Part shown: positions 1 to 6,446 of the stretch, one piece after another
How the letters are laid out: each line of letters opens with the position of its first letter
Numbering within the stretch: position 1 is the first letter of the stretch
Assembly: GCA_943357275.1 (NCBI GenBank)
Contig: CALRGL010000041.1
Coordinates: forward strand, 1 to 9,543
Reading direction: 5' to 3'
From: Candidatus Uhrbacteria bacterium RIFOXYB12_FULL_58_10
GTDB taxonomy: Bacteria; Patescibacteriota; Patescibacteriia; UBA9934; GWF2-40-263
Length of the DNA: 9,543 bases
The notes under the pieces: generated by a model
What the model saw: only the letters and a program-made list of their open reading frames with translations
The model's database searches: none
Told to the model about the DNA's origin: nothing
Program-made: the position numbers and the translations under genes

Positions 1-2
1 TC

Positions 3-293
3 TCAATTGAGATGGATGTGCAGAAATCCCCAAAGGGAAAGCATGTCATCATTGTGGATGAAGTTGCAGAAACGCTTTTGACCACACGATTTGTTGTGCA
101 ACATCTGCGCATGAAATCACCAGCTTCTGTGAGGGTTTGCGTGCTCATCACCAAGCCAGATCGACACAAGTGTGCAGAAGTGAAACTTGATTACGTTGGA
201 TTTAGTCAACGTCATCTACCGTTTCTCAAAGGCTACGGCATGGATGACGGGGGAACACAGCGTGGTTTGCCCTACATTGCGGCTTGCGAGTAA
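3..293 (+). CDS. hpt: Hypoxanthine phosphoribosyltransferase, C-terminal part (5' end outside window)
   Basis: The frame is open from base 3 to the TAA at 291-293, so the gene starts upstream of the window and only about half of a usual 170-190 aa enzyme is seen. The family transfers phosphoribose from PRPP to hypoxanthine or guanine (purine salvage, cytosol). The segment KGKHVIIVDEVAETLLT fits the PRPP-binding loop region, KSPASVRVCVLITKP fits the strand after it, and DYVGF...GYGMDD...RGLPYI fits the typical C-terminal purine-binding and tail region. One oddity is that the loop usually reads DTGxT and here reads ETLLT, so the catalytic Asp is Glu and the Gly is Leu. A related type I phosphoribosyltransferase of other specificity is possible, but the GYGMDD/LPYI tail favours HPRT. 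A terminator follows directly. Confidence 0.8.
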   Translation, partial: SIEMDVQKSPKGKHVIIVDEVAETLLTTRFVVQHLRMKSPASVRVCVLITKPDRHKCAEVKLDYVGFSQRHLPFLKGYGMDDGGTQRGLPYIAACE

Positions 294-303
294 GTCTTCT
301 TGG

Positions 304-330
304 GTTCGGACAGATCGTCCGGACTTTTTT
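304..330 (+). terminator. Intrinsic terminator after hpt
   Basis: An 8-bp stem pairs 304-311 (GTTCGGAC) with 317-324 (GTCCGGAC), with one G-U pair and a 5-nt loop. Six T follow at 325-330. It starts 11 nt after the hpt stop codon. Confidence 0.88.
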
Positions 331-338
331 GTTGGAAT

Positions 339-366
339 AAAAAAAGTTCGATCGGTTGATCGAACT
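339..366 (-). terminator. Intrinsic terminator of the minus-strand zinc-ribbon gene
   Basis: A perfect 9-bp stem pairs 345-353 with 358-366 around the loop GGTT. On the minus strand it is followed by a run of T (bases 339-345 are seven A on +). The stem reaches into the TGA stop codon of the minus-strand gene (complement of 366-368). It stands back to back with the hpt terminator, the usual arrangement between convergent genes. Confidence 0.85.
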
Positions 367-869
367 CAGGAAGCGGTTTTGCCGCCACGAATGACAACGG
401 GGCGAAACTGATCCTTGCCTGTGCAAGAGAATAGCTTGTCCCAAGAAGAACACTGAGGGTTATCGCACAACTCTTTGTCGTGTGCAACGACTCGTTCACA
501 ATCAGGACAGTGCCAGGTTGTGTGTCCAATTTTGGTGAATGACTTGGGTTTGCACATGTTGCGAACGCGTCGATACCCCATCCACCACACAGTCAGCTCG
601 ATCATCTCCATGATATGCGGAGGGTTGCGGGCGTAGCGTGAGATGTCTGTTTTCTGCGTATCTACCCACACGAAAGGGGCGTGTTCCTCGCTGTAAGTGA
701 ACTGTTCAATACCAGACTCTGAGAGTGTGCGAACAAAAGGGAGGAGTTTGCGCTTGAGGACTTCTGGAAGGTCTTGAACTGTAATGGTTGTGCCTACGAG
801 TTCTCGCAGACGCGTCCACTCAAGGAGATCTTGATGAGGAAATATTTCAAGACGAGTGAAGTTCGACAT
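366..869 (-). CDS. Hypothetical protein with a C-terminal zinc-ribbon-like cysteine cluster
   Basis: This is a 167-aa soluble protein that I do not recognise as a named family. The first ~100 residues are mixed helix/strand with many aromatic and charged residues and no membrane segment. The C-terminal part carries C106, then C121-x2-C124 and C135-x4-C140, then C149, which suggests one zinc-binding knuckle pair (zinc-ribbon or rubredoxin-like). The start is the ATG complementary to 867-869. A weak Shine-Dalgarno-like GAAAGGA lies about 14 nt upstream, further than ideal. The gene stands alone, is transcribed away from the downstream + operon, and has its own terminator overlapping its stop. 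Its isolation, terminator and ordered Cys pairs support a real gene. A nucleic-acid-binding role is possible but is only inferred from the Cys pattern. Confidence 0.75.
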   Translation of the reverse strand: MSNFTRLEIFPHQDLLEWTRLRELVGTTITVQDLPEVLKRKLLPFVRTLSESGIEQFTYSEEHAPFVWVDTQKTDISRYARNPPHIMEMIELTVWWMGYRRVRNMCKPKSFTKIGHTTWHCPDCERVVAHDKELCDNPQCSSWDKLFSCTGKDQFRPVVIRGGKTAS

Positions 870-944
870 GCGTCTATTGAGATTCCTTTCTCGACGGTTG
901 TGTTGAGAAGCCCTGTGTATAATTTTCCTCTTATTTTTCGAAGA

Positions 945-974
945 TTTATACGCTGACTTACTCGAACTTGTGAT
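945..974 (-). promoter_or_regulatory. Possible promoter for the minus-strand zinc-ribbon gene
   Basis: On the minus strand a TATAAA -10-like box (complement of 945-950) lies 18 nt from ATCACA (complement of 969-974), a 4 of 6 match to TTGACA. The predicted start near 938 would give a leader of about 70 nt. This is a weak call in an AT-rich spacer. Confidence 0.3.
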
Positions 975-1030
975 TGAGCCCAGCTGAGATTAACATGGAG
1001 AAAAGAAAATGCAAATGAACAGTGCTTTCG

Positions 1031-1039
1031 TGATATACT
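1031..1039 (+). promoter_or_regulatory. Extended -10 promoter, possibly giving a leaderless transcript
   Basis: TGATATACT at 1031-1039 is an extended -10 element (TG-n-TATACT). Its expected transcription start 6-7 nt downstream falls on the ATG at 1046. There is no clear -35 box and no Shine-Dalgarno site, which fits a leaderless mRNA. Another -10 match, TATAAT at 918-923, lies further upstream in the same spacer and has no convincing -35. The rest of 870-1045 shows no gene. Confidence 0.45.
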
Positions 1040-1045
1040 AAACTT

Positions 1046-2449
1046 ATGTTTTCAACGATTACAGAAAAAACGTTTTTTCATTATCTCAAATGCCCAAACT
1101 GGGTCTATTTTGACGCACATCACGGGCAAAAACGCATGCACAATGCGCTTATGCAAAAGTTGGCGGCCGATGAGCTTGTGGATGAGAAAAAGGCACACCT
1201 GATTTCTGATCGCCAAGATATTGTTTCGGTGCAGGCGGAAGATCCTGACGAAGCGTTTGAACAGACATTAGTGTTCATGCGAGAAGGTCGACAAACCATC
1301 ACAAACGGATTGTTGGTTGATAAACATTGGGTTGGTCATCCGGATTTGCTTGAACGCGTAGAAGGAACTTCCCGATTTGGAAATTATTATTACGTTGCTG
1401 TTGATATTAAGCGTTCGCGTTATGTGCGTGACGATTTTAAGTTTCAAGGATGTTTCTACGCTGAACTGTTAGAGCGGATTCAACAAGTGAAACCTCAACA
1501 AGGATATGTTATCAATCCAGATGGGGAAGTGATGACCTATGCAATTGAAGAATTTGAACATCATTACAAACTGAACCTTTCAGAGGTTGAGAAAATCATT
1601 GCGGGACAACGACCTGCCCATTTTGTTACCTCAGGTTGTAAACAGTCACCTTGGTTTGAAGAATGTCGTACAGAGTCAGAAGGATGTGATGATTTATCTT
1701 TGCTCAATCGCGTTTGGCGAGAAGAGGTGCATCGGTTGACTGAAGGTGGTGTTAAAACAATTGCCGAGTTATCTCTGAAATCTTTGTCTGAACTGGAACG
1801 ACTGGCGCCAGACGTGAGTTCCAATCGGCTAGAAATCATGCGCGATCAAGCCATTGCCATCAAAGAACATCGACACATTATTCGTCAGAAAGCAGATCTC
1901 CCAGAAGCACGTACAGAACTCTATTTTGATATTGAAAGTGATCCCTTGCGTGACTTTGATTATTTGTTTGGTGTTCTCAGGGTGGACGCAAAAGAACAGA
2001 CGTTTCATCCGTTCTTTGCGGAAAGCCCAGCTCAGGAAGAAAAGATGTGGCGTGGTTTTGTTGATTTTGTGGAACAACATATGGATGCACCAATCTATCA
2101 CTACGGTTGGTTTGAGATTGAAGTTGTGCGTCGGTTTTCTGCTAAGTACGGTATTTCTGAAATTGCACGGGAAGCTCTTGATCGCAACATGATCGATCTG
2201 CTTTCTGTTGTCAGACCGTCTGTTATTTTTCCTCTCTCGTTTTATTCACTCAAAGATATTGCCCACTACTTAGGATTCTCTTGGCGAAGTGAAGACGCCT
2301 CGGGAGCGAATTCGGTTTTGTGGTTTGAAGAGTGGTTGAACGATAAGAGCAAGAAGATGTTACTTCAAAAGATCATGGACTATAACGAAGACGATGTTCG
2401 TGCAACCTACTTTTTGAAGCGCTGGCTTGATAAAAATGCCAATTTATGA
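1046..2449 (+). CDS. TM0106 family RecB-like nuclease with RNase H-like exonuclease domain
   Basis: This 467-aa protein combines two nuclease folds. Residues ~1-225 fit a Cas4/RecB-type PD-(D/E)XK domain: GHPD with D100, then the VDIK motif (D120, K122), then Q134 in KFQG. C16 with C198, C207 and C214 could hold an iron-sulfur cluster as in Cas4 and AddB. A middle helical segment (~230-270) resembles helix-hairpin-helix linkers. Residues ~290-465 fit a DnaQ/RNase H-like exonuclease (YprB type): DIE at D295/E297, HYGWFE at 352-357, MIDL with D384, and YNEDDV at 446-451. The biochemical role of the family is poorly defined; DNA or RNA processing is inferred. It is the first gene of a six-gene operon and its stop overlaps the next ATG (ATGA). 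An adjacent CRISPR array or cas genes are absent, so this is not a Cas4 of a CRISPR locus. Confidence 0.87.
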   Translation: MFSTITEKTFFHYLKCPNWVYFDAHHGQKRMHNALMQKLAADELVDEKKAHLISDRQDIVSVQAEDPDEAFEQTLVFMREGRQTITNGLLVDKHWVGHPDLLERVEGTSRFGNYYYVAVDIKRSRYVRDDFKFQGCFYAELLERIQQVKPQQGYVINPDGEVMTYAIEEFEHHYKLNLSEVEKIIAGQRPAHFVTSGCKQSPWFEECRTESEGCDDLSLLNRVWREEVHRLTEGGVKTIAELSLKSLSELERLAPDVSSNRLEIMRDQAIAIKEHRHIIRQKADLPEARTELYFDIESDPLRDFDYLFGVLRVDAKEQTFHPFFAESPAQEEKMWRGFVDFVEQHMDAPIYHYGWFEIEVVRRFSAKYGISEIAREALDRNMIDLLSVVRPSVIFPLSFYSLKDIAHYLGFSWRSEDASGANSVLWFEEWLNDKSKKMLLQKIMDYNEDDVRATYFLKRWLDKNANL

Positions 2450-3354
2450 AACGCCACATCCGTAGATTTACGGAAGTTGTTATTGTGTTAGTCGCTCTAG
2501 GAGCCGGACTGTTTAGTCAACGTGTTTTGATTGCGGACTGGATTTCCAATCAACTCAAACCAGAACTTCCACCCGCTCTCAGTTTTGAAGAAACACAAAA
2601 GCAACCAGCACCGATTCAAAAACCGGAACCAAAACCAGTTGAAGAACTTCAAGCAAAGTCTTCTTCCAAAGAACCTCCAAAGAACGTGGATGTTCCCGTA
2701 GAGCCTGTAAAAATAGAACCTTCTGTTCAAGTTCAGCCTTCCAACGTGGAACCGGCGCCAGAAACAGGATTACCAGCCTCGGTCAATTTGGCTGTTGCGT
2801 TTACGCCTCAAGCTCCTTACGGAGATTGGTCTTTACCATTTCAAGAAGCTTGCGAAGAAGCTAGTTTGTACATGGTGGACAGCTATTACAAAAACGTTCC
2901 GATTGGACTTATTCCAGCAGAAACAGCAAAAACGGCCATTTTGGGTCTTGTAGATTTTGAAATGGAACTTTTTGGAGCCTATGAAGATACGACGATTCAA
3001 CAAGTCGCAACCTTGGCGGAGATGTCTGGAGGGTATGAACATATAGAGATCATGAATAATCCTTCCGTGGAAGAAATCAAGCATCAGGTTGCTGCGGGTC
3101 GACCGGTGATTGTGCCAACGGCAGGTCGGCTTCTAGGAAACCCTTATTTCCAACAACCTGGACCGATCTATCACATGCTTGTGATACGAGGATATACAAC
3201 GGACGGGAAATTTATTACCAACGATCCAGGAACACGTCGAGGAGAAGCGTTTTTATATAATGAAGAAACTCTCATGAACGCCATGCATGATTGGAGTGGG
3301 GGAGAGGATATAAGTTTGGGAGCAAAGCGTATCTTAGTGATTTATCCTAACTAA
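2446..3354 (+). CDS. Membrane-anchored C39-like cysteine peptidase family protein
   Basis: This is a 302-aa protein. Residues 1-10 are basic, residues 11-30 form one membrane anchor (signal anchor or uncleaved signal), and ~38-110 are a Pro/Lys/Glu-rich linker that would span the cell wall. The globular domain from ~115 fits the Peptidase_C39_2 family (PF13529). The segment at 115-140 ends in the motif QEACEEAS, with oxyanion Gln Q133 and nucleophile C136. The catalytic His is H243 in YHMLVIRGY, and N259/D260 in NDPG would be the third residue. The catalytic residues look intact. The target is unknown; an extracytoplasmic processing or cell-wall role is inferred from the topology. The start overlaps the previous stop by 4 nt (ATGA) without a Shine-Dalgarno site, implying translational coupling. 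The next gene begins 1 nt after the stop. Confidence 0.82.
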   Translation: MKRHIRRFTEVVIVLVALGAGLFSQRVLIADWISNQLKPELPPALSFEETQKQPAPIQKPEPKPVEELQAKSSSKEPPKNVDVPVEPVKIEPSVQVQPSNVEPAPETGLPASVNLAVAFTPQAPYGDWSLPFQEACEEASLYMVDSYYKNVPIGLIPAETAKTAILGLVDFEMELFGAYEDTTIQQVATLAEMSGGYEHIEIMNNPSVEEIKHQVAAGRPVIVPTAGRLLGNPYFQQPGPIYHMLVIRGYTTDGKFITNDPGTRRGEAFLYNEETLMNAMHDWSGGEDISLGAKRILVIYPN

Positions 3355-3355
3355 T

Positions 3356-3829
3356 ATGGATTATCTTCTTAGTGGAGCTCTTGGAGCACTGATTGCCTTT
3401 GTCTTTTCGATTCCGGCGATTGTCCTAGAATACACAACAGATGGGACAGCAGAAGAAACGCCTCTTGTTATTGATGTAAAATCCATCTTCGGAATCAAGT
3501 TAAGACGAACAGAAGTCTTTCTGGTCGGACTATTGATCCATATTCTCATTGGGTTTTTATTTGGACTTGTTTATGTTGTCTTTGTGCAGCAGGGATGGTT
3601 GTTTGTAACAAGTGATCCGTATTCGTTTCCATCCTTGTTTGTCTATGCTATTTTGAGTTGGGTCATGGTAAACGTGGTCATCTATCCGCTTTTAGGAATG
3701 GGTTTGTTTGCCCAAAAAGAAGGTCCAACGGTTTGGCTTGAAACGCTTGTTGCTCATTTGCTTTTGGGGAGTGCCTTGTGGCTTTTGGTACAGTATTATC
3801 AACCTTCTTTTTTCATGCCGACTCTGTGA
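3356..3829 (+). CDS. Hypothetical integral membrane protein (about four helices)
   Basis: This is a 157-aa hydrophobic protein with predicted membrane segments at about 4-24, 53-78, 90-118 and 127-147. A polar loop lies between the first two (about 26-52, with TDGTAEETP). I do not recognise the family and see no catalytic motif. Charged residues near the helices (E129 and H134 in ETLVAH) may be functional but are only suggestive. It lies 1 nt after the C39-like peptidase gene, and its TGA overlaps the GTG start of xseA (GTGA), so it is firmly within the operon. A partner role for the neighbouring anchored peptidase is possible but unproven. Confidence 0.75.
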   Translation: MDYLLSGALGALIAFVFSIPAIVLEYTTDGTAEETPLVIDVKSIFGIKLRRTEVFLVGLLIHILIGFLFGLVYVVFVQQGWLFVTSDPYSFPSLFVYAILSWVMVNVVIYPLLGMGLFAQKEGPTVWLETLVAHLLLGSALWLLVQYYQPSFFMPTL

Positions 3830-5037
3830 TCGAACCAAAAATTCTCCGAGTTTCCGAATATCTCACGCTTGTGAACGAAACCCTGCGCATGATTCCATCG
3901 CAGGATTTTGTTGTTGAGGGTGAGGTATCAGACTTTCGTGTTGCCCAACAAAAGTGGATCAGCTTTGATTTGAAAGATGAAGATGGGGAAGCGGTGCTGA
4001 AATGCTTCTTAACTGCCTGGCAGTTGTCGGTTCCTGTTGAAAACGGCATGCGTGTTCGCATTTCTGGTTATTCAAAAATCTACGAACGCTTTGGACAGTT
4101 TCGGTTAAACGTTCAGACCATTGAACCAGTCGGAGAAGGAGCTATTGCTCGAGCCTATCAACTGTTAAAAAAGAAACTGGAAGACGAAGGATTGTTTGAT
4201 GTTTCTCGCAAACGTCCACTTCCGAGGTTTATCGAATCTGTTGGACTCATCACCTCGCGTGATGCCGCCGCCTATGGAGACTTCCTGCGCGTGCTTAATA
4301 ATCGATGGGGAGGTGTGACCATTGAACATGCTCACGTGCATGTTCAGGGTCGTGAGGCTGTTGAGGAGATCTTAGGAGCGTTTGCTTACTTCAATCGACT
4401 CAGTCCAGAAGATCGACCGGATGTGCTTGTGCTGACGCGTGGAGGAGGGGGGCTTGAGGACTTGCATGCGTTTAATGATGAACAAGTCGCACGGGCGATT
4501 TTTCAGTCGAAGATTCCGGTTGTGGTGGGAGTCGGGCATGAGCGTGATGAATCGCTTGCGGATTTTGTGGCTGATGTTCGTGCTTCAACTCCGTCAAACG
4601 CAGCTGAACGCATTGTTCCGAGTCGAAACGAAATTGAGCGCGATATCGAGAATATGAGGCGATTTATGGAAGATCGATTCCGTATGGGGATGGATGGGTA
4701 TCATCACCGCATTGATCGGACCATGTCGTTGTTTGGGACGATTTTAAATCGAGAGAAGGTTCGACTACAAACAGTGCAAGATCGATTCGATCGATCGTTT
4801 TCAGCCTGGCTTCCATCGCTTAAAGAACAACTCAACTCGTATCACACCTTTTTGCGACAAGTGGATCCAAAACGTGTCTTAGCTCGTGGATATAGCATTG
4901 TGACTAGAGATGGGGAAGTGGTGAAAGATGCGAGTGTTCTTGAGCCTGGAAACGCGATCAGTGTACAATTAGCCCAAGGAAGATTTGACGCCGAAGTTGT
5001 TCGGCATAACGCAGGAGGCCAACAACGCCTCGTTTAA
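3826..5037 (+). CDS. xseA: Exodeoxyribonuclease VII large subunit
   Basis: This is the catalytic large subunit of exonuclease VII, which degrades single-stranded DNA from both ends to oligonucleotides (cytosol, DNA repair). The start is GTG at 3826, giving the usual N-terminus (EPKILRVSEY) and a 4-nt overlap with the upstream stop. The open frame extends to 3778 but would add 16 residues outside the family. Residues ~5-105 form the OB-fold DNA-binding domain (VEGEVSDFR). The catalytic core follows, with PLPRF...VGLITSRDAAAYGD (131-152), TRGGGGLEDL (204-213) and GHERDESLADFVADVRAST (237-255). Helical coiled-coil residues run ~262-345, then the C-terminal DPKRVLARGYSIV (347-359). At 403 aa it is shorter than the 456-aa E. 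coli protein, mostly in the coiled-coil part. The catalytic motifs are intact. It is followed after 1 nt by xseB. Confidence 0.95.
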   Translation: MIEPKILRVSEYLTLVNETLRMIPSQDFVVEGEVSDFRVAQQKWISFDLKDEDGEAVLKCFLTAWQLSVPVENGMRVRISGYSKIYERFGQFRLNVQTIEPVGEGAIARAYQLLKKKLEDEGLFDVSRKRPLPRFIESVGLITSRDAAAYGDFLRVLNNRWGGVTIEHAHVHVQGREAVEEILGAFAYFNRLSPEDRPDVLVLTRGGGGLEDLHAFNDEQVARAIFQSKIPVVVGVGHERDESLADFVADVRASTPSNAAERIVPSRNEIERDIENMRRFMEDRFRMGMDGYHHRIDRTMSLFGTILNREKVRLQTVQDRFDRSFSAWLPSLKEQLNSYHTFLRQVDPKRVLARGYSIVTRDGEVVKDASVLEPGNAISVQLAQGRFDAEVVRHNAGGQQRLV

Positions 5038-5038
5038 T

Positions 5039-5245
5039 ATGGCAACAAAAAAACTATTTAATTTTGCAAGTGCCTTTCAAGAACTCGAAGAGATTACCAA
5101 GTGGTTTGATGGAGAAGAAAATGTGGATCTTGATGAAGGGTTGAAAAAATTCGAACGAGGACTCGAGCTTTCAAACGAGCTCAAAAAGAAACTCGGGGAA
5201 GTTGAAAATAAAGTCGAAGAAATTAAGACTAAATTTGAATTATGA
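5039..5245 (+). CDS. xseB: Exodeoxyribonuclease VII small subunit
   Basis: This 68-aa helical protein fits XseB: FASAFQELEEITKWF, then LDEGLKKFERGLEL, then the Lys/Glu-rich tail ELKKKLGEVENKVEEIK. Copies of it bind the coiled coil of XseA to form active exonuclease VII. The start ATG at 5039 was chosen because it lies 1 nt after the xseA stop and gives the normal N-terminus; the upstream in-frame ATG at 4985 is inside xseA. An AGGAGG at 5013-5018 is 20 nt from the start, too far for a normal Shine-Dalgarno. It overlaps a small hairpin (5015-5019 with 5027-5031) whose folding would shorten the distance but also hide part of the site. The stop overlaps the next ATG (ATGA). Confidence 0.93.
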   Translation: MATKKLFNFASAFQELEEITKWFDGEENVDLDEGLKKFERGLELSNELKKKLGEVENKVEEIKTKFEL

Positions 5246-5595
5246 GCTACATCCTTTTTCGTTGGATTATTAACGCTCTAGCTCTTTTGCTTGTGGCAAA
5301 CGTTGTCCCAGGGTTTCACATGGAATCATTTTTTAGTGCGCTTATCGCTGCTCTTGCTCTTGGTTTGGTTAATGCGCTTGTGCGTCCTTTGTTGTTTGTC
5401 CTGACTCTTCCTGTGACGATTGTTACGCTTGGACTCTTTACGTTTGTGATCAATGCTCTGATGCTTTGGCTTGTGTCTTCCATGGTCAAAGGATTTGATA
5501 TTACGGGATTTGTTCCAGCGCTTCTTGGAGCGATGGTACTTTGGATTTTCTCTCTTCTTACAAACTGGTTCGTCGAACAAGTACAAGAATCTTAA
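5242..5595 (+). CDS. PF04020-type membrane protein ('phage holin family', YvlD-like)
   Basis: This 117-aa protein is nearly all membrane-embedded, with about four hydrophobic segments (roughly 4-22, 30-46, 50-78 and 91-110). The signature LVNALVRPLLFVLTLPVTIVTLGLF (43-67) with FVINALMLWL following is typical of PF04020 (Phage_holin_4_2), a family of chromosomal small membrane proteins such as YvlD. Despite the family name there is no prophage context here, and no lysis function should be assumed. It is the last gene of the operon: it overlaps xseB by 4 nt and is followed 4 nt later by a terminator hairpin. Confidence 0.88.
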   Translation: MSYILFRWIINALALLLVANVVPGFHMESFFSALIAALALGLVNALVRPLLFVLTLPVTIVTLGLFTFVINALMLWLVSSMVKGFDITGFVPALLGAMVLWIFSLLTNWFVEQVQES

Positions 5596-5599
5596 AAAC

Positions 5600-5622
5600 A
5601 AAATGGCCATTGGCCATTTTTT
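5600..5622 (+). terminator. Intrinsic terminator at the end of the nuclease operon
   Basis: A 9-bp stem pairs AAAATGGCC (5600-5608) with GGCCATTTT (5612-5620) around a 3-nt loop. The T run spans 5617-5622. The A-rich left flank could let it work in both directions. It ends 3 nt before the ATG of pyrH. Confidence 0.75.
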
Positions 5623-5624
5623 GT

Positions 5625-6335
5625 ATGAAACATAAACACACAGTACAACCTTCCACCTTGATCATTTCCGTTGGTGGATCTCTCGTGGCTCCGTCCGAAG
5701 GGATCGATCATGCGTTCTTAAAAGACTTTAAAAAGCTCGTGAGTAAACAAATCAAAAAGGGCTGGCGATTTGTGATTGTGGTTGGTGGAGGATCAACCGC
5801 TCGACAGTATCAAGAGGCAGCGCGCAAGGCTGGGAAACTCACGCGAGATGACTTGGACTGGCTTGGGATTCATTCAACGCGTCTGAACGGGCATTTGATG
5901 CGAACGGTATTGCGTGACGTTGCCTACCCAGTCATGATCAAAGACCCAACGTGTGAACTCAAGAAATGGAAACAACCTGTGCTCGTTGCCGCTGGTTGGA
6001 AACCTGGTTGGTCAACGGATTACGTGGCAACACGCTTGGCAAAACGACTGAACGCAAAGATCGTTGTGAACCTATCTAACATCGATTACGTCTATACCAA
6101 GGATCCAAGAACAAACCCTGACGCAGAACGAATCTGCGAAATTTCCTGGAAAGAATTCCGAAAAATGGTTGGAAATGAATGGGATCCTGGAATGAACGTG
6201 CCGTTTGACCCAGTCGCATCAAGATTAGCTCATCAAAGCGGAATCATGGTCGCGGTCTTAAACGGGAAAAACTTGAAGAATGTGGATGATTTGTTAAACG
6301 GAAAGTCGTTTCAAGGAACGATGATTGGAGCGTAA
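5625..6335 (+). CDS. pyrH: UMP kinase, archaeal-like type
   Basis: This is a 236-aa amino-acid-kinase-fold protein. It is predicted to phosphorylate UMP to UDP with ATP in pyrimidine nucleotide synthesis (cytosol). Visible motifs are SVGGSL (15-20) and VVGGGSTAR (52-60) at the phosphate-binding loops, LGIHSTRLN (80-88), GWKPGWSTD (124-132), NLSNIDYVYTKDPR (149-162) and FDPVASRLA (194-202). The GWKPGWSTD and VYTKDPR pattern resembles the archaeal-type UMP kinases often found in Patescibacteria more than E. coli PyrH. The start at ATG 5625 places the first strand normally; the frame is open further upstream but has no closer start. No Shine-Dalgarno is visible, and the operon terminator sits directly upstream, so its promoter is unclear; read-through is possible. 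Its own terminator follows at 6355. Confidence 0.88.
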   Translation: MKHKHTVQPSTLIISVGGSLVAPSEGIDHAFLKDFKKLVSKQIKKGWRFVIVVGGGSTARQYQEAARKAGKLTRDDLDWLGIHSTRLNGHLMRTVLRDVAYPVMIKDPTCELKKWKQPVLVAAGWKPGWSTDYVATRLAKRLNAKIVVNLSNIDYVYTKDPRTNPDAERICEISWKEFRKMVGNEWDPGMNVPFDPVASRLAHQSGIMVAVLNGKNLKNVDDLLNGKSFQGTMIGA

Positions 6336-6354
6336 ACGATAAGAAAAAAGAGGG

Positions 6355-6383
6355 AACAAGGGTTGACAAAACCCTTGTTTTTT
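6355..6383 (+). terminator. Intrinsic terminator after pyrH, overlapping the next promoter
   Basis: An 8-bp stem pairs AACAAGGG (6355-6362) with CCCTTGTT (6372-6379), followed by T at 6380-6383. The 9-nt loop (6363-6371) contains TTGACA, the -35 box of the promoter for the following gene. Confidence 0.8.
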
Positions 6384-6391
6384 GATATTTT
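6363..6391 (+). promoter_or_regulatory. Sigma70-type promoter of the 418-aa membrane protein gene
   Basis: TTGACA (6363-6368), a 17-nt spacer, then TATTTT (6386-6391). The predicted transcription start is near 6398. A 7-bp hairpin (6398-6404 with 6410-6416, one G-U) would begin at the very 5' end of the mRNA. The GGAGGAGG Shine-Dalgarno at 6434-6441 then lies 5 nt before the ATG at 6447. Confidence 0.8.
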
Positions 6392-6446
6392 CCTCCCTCG
6401 CTTCAAGTCGGAGCGATGGTTATTGTTCAACCTGGAGGAGGTTTCT

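Noticed and set aside
995..1018. Seven-codon frame ATG...TGA upstream of the nuclease gene
   Set aside because: It has no ribosome binding site, lies upstream of the likely promoter, and is expected by chance in A-rich sequence.
1046..2449. Cas4 or CRISPR-associated nuclease
   Set aside because: The extra RNase H-like exonuclease domain and length fit TM0106-type proteins, and there are no repeats or other cas genes.
3778..3825. Upstream GTG start for xseA
   Set aside because: It would add 16 residues not found in the family. GTG at 3826 gives the normal N-terminus and the 4-nt overlap seen at other junctions.
5242..5595. Evidence for a prophage or lysis gene from the 'holin' family name
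   Set aside because: PF04020 proteins are common chromosomal membrane proteins, and no endolysin, integrase or structural phage genes are nearby.
6363..6446. Longer N-terminus for the 418-aa membrane protein
   Set aside because: This stretch holds the promoter, a 5' hairpin and the Shine-Dalgarno; the signal peptide starts at 6447.
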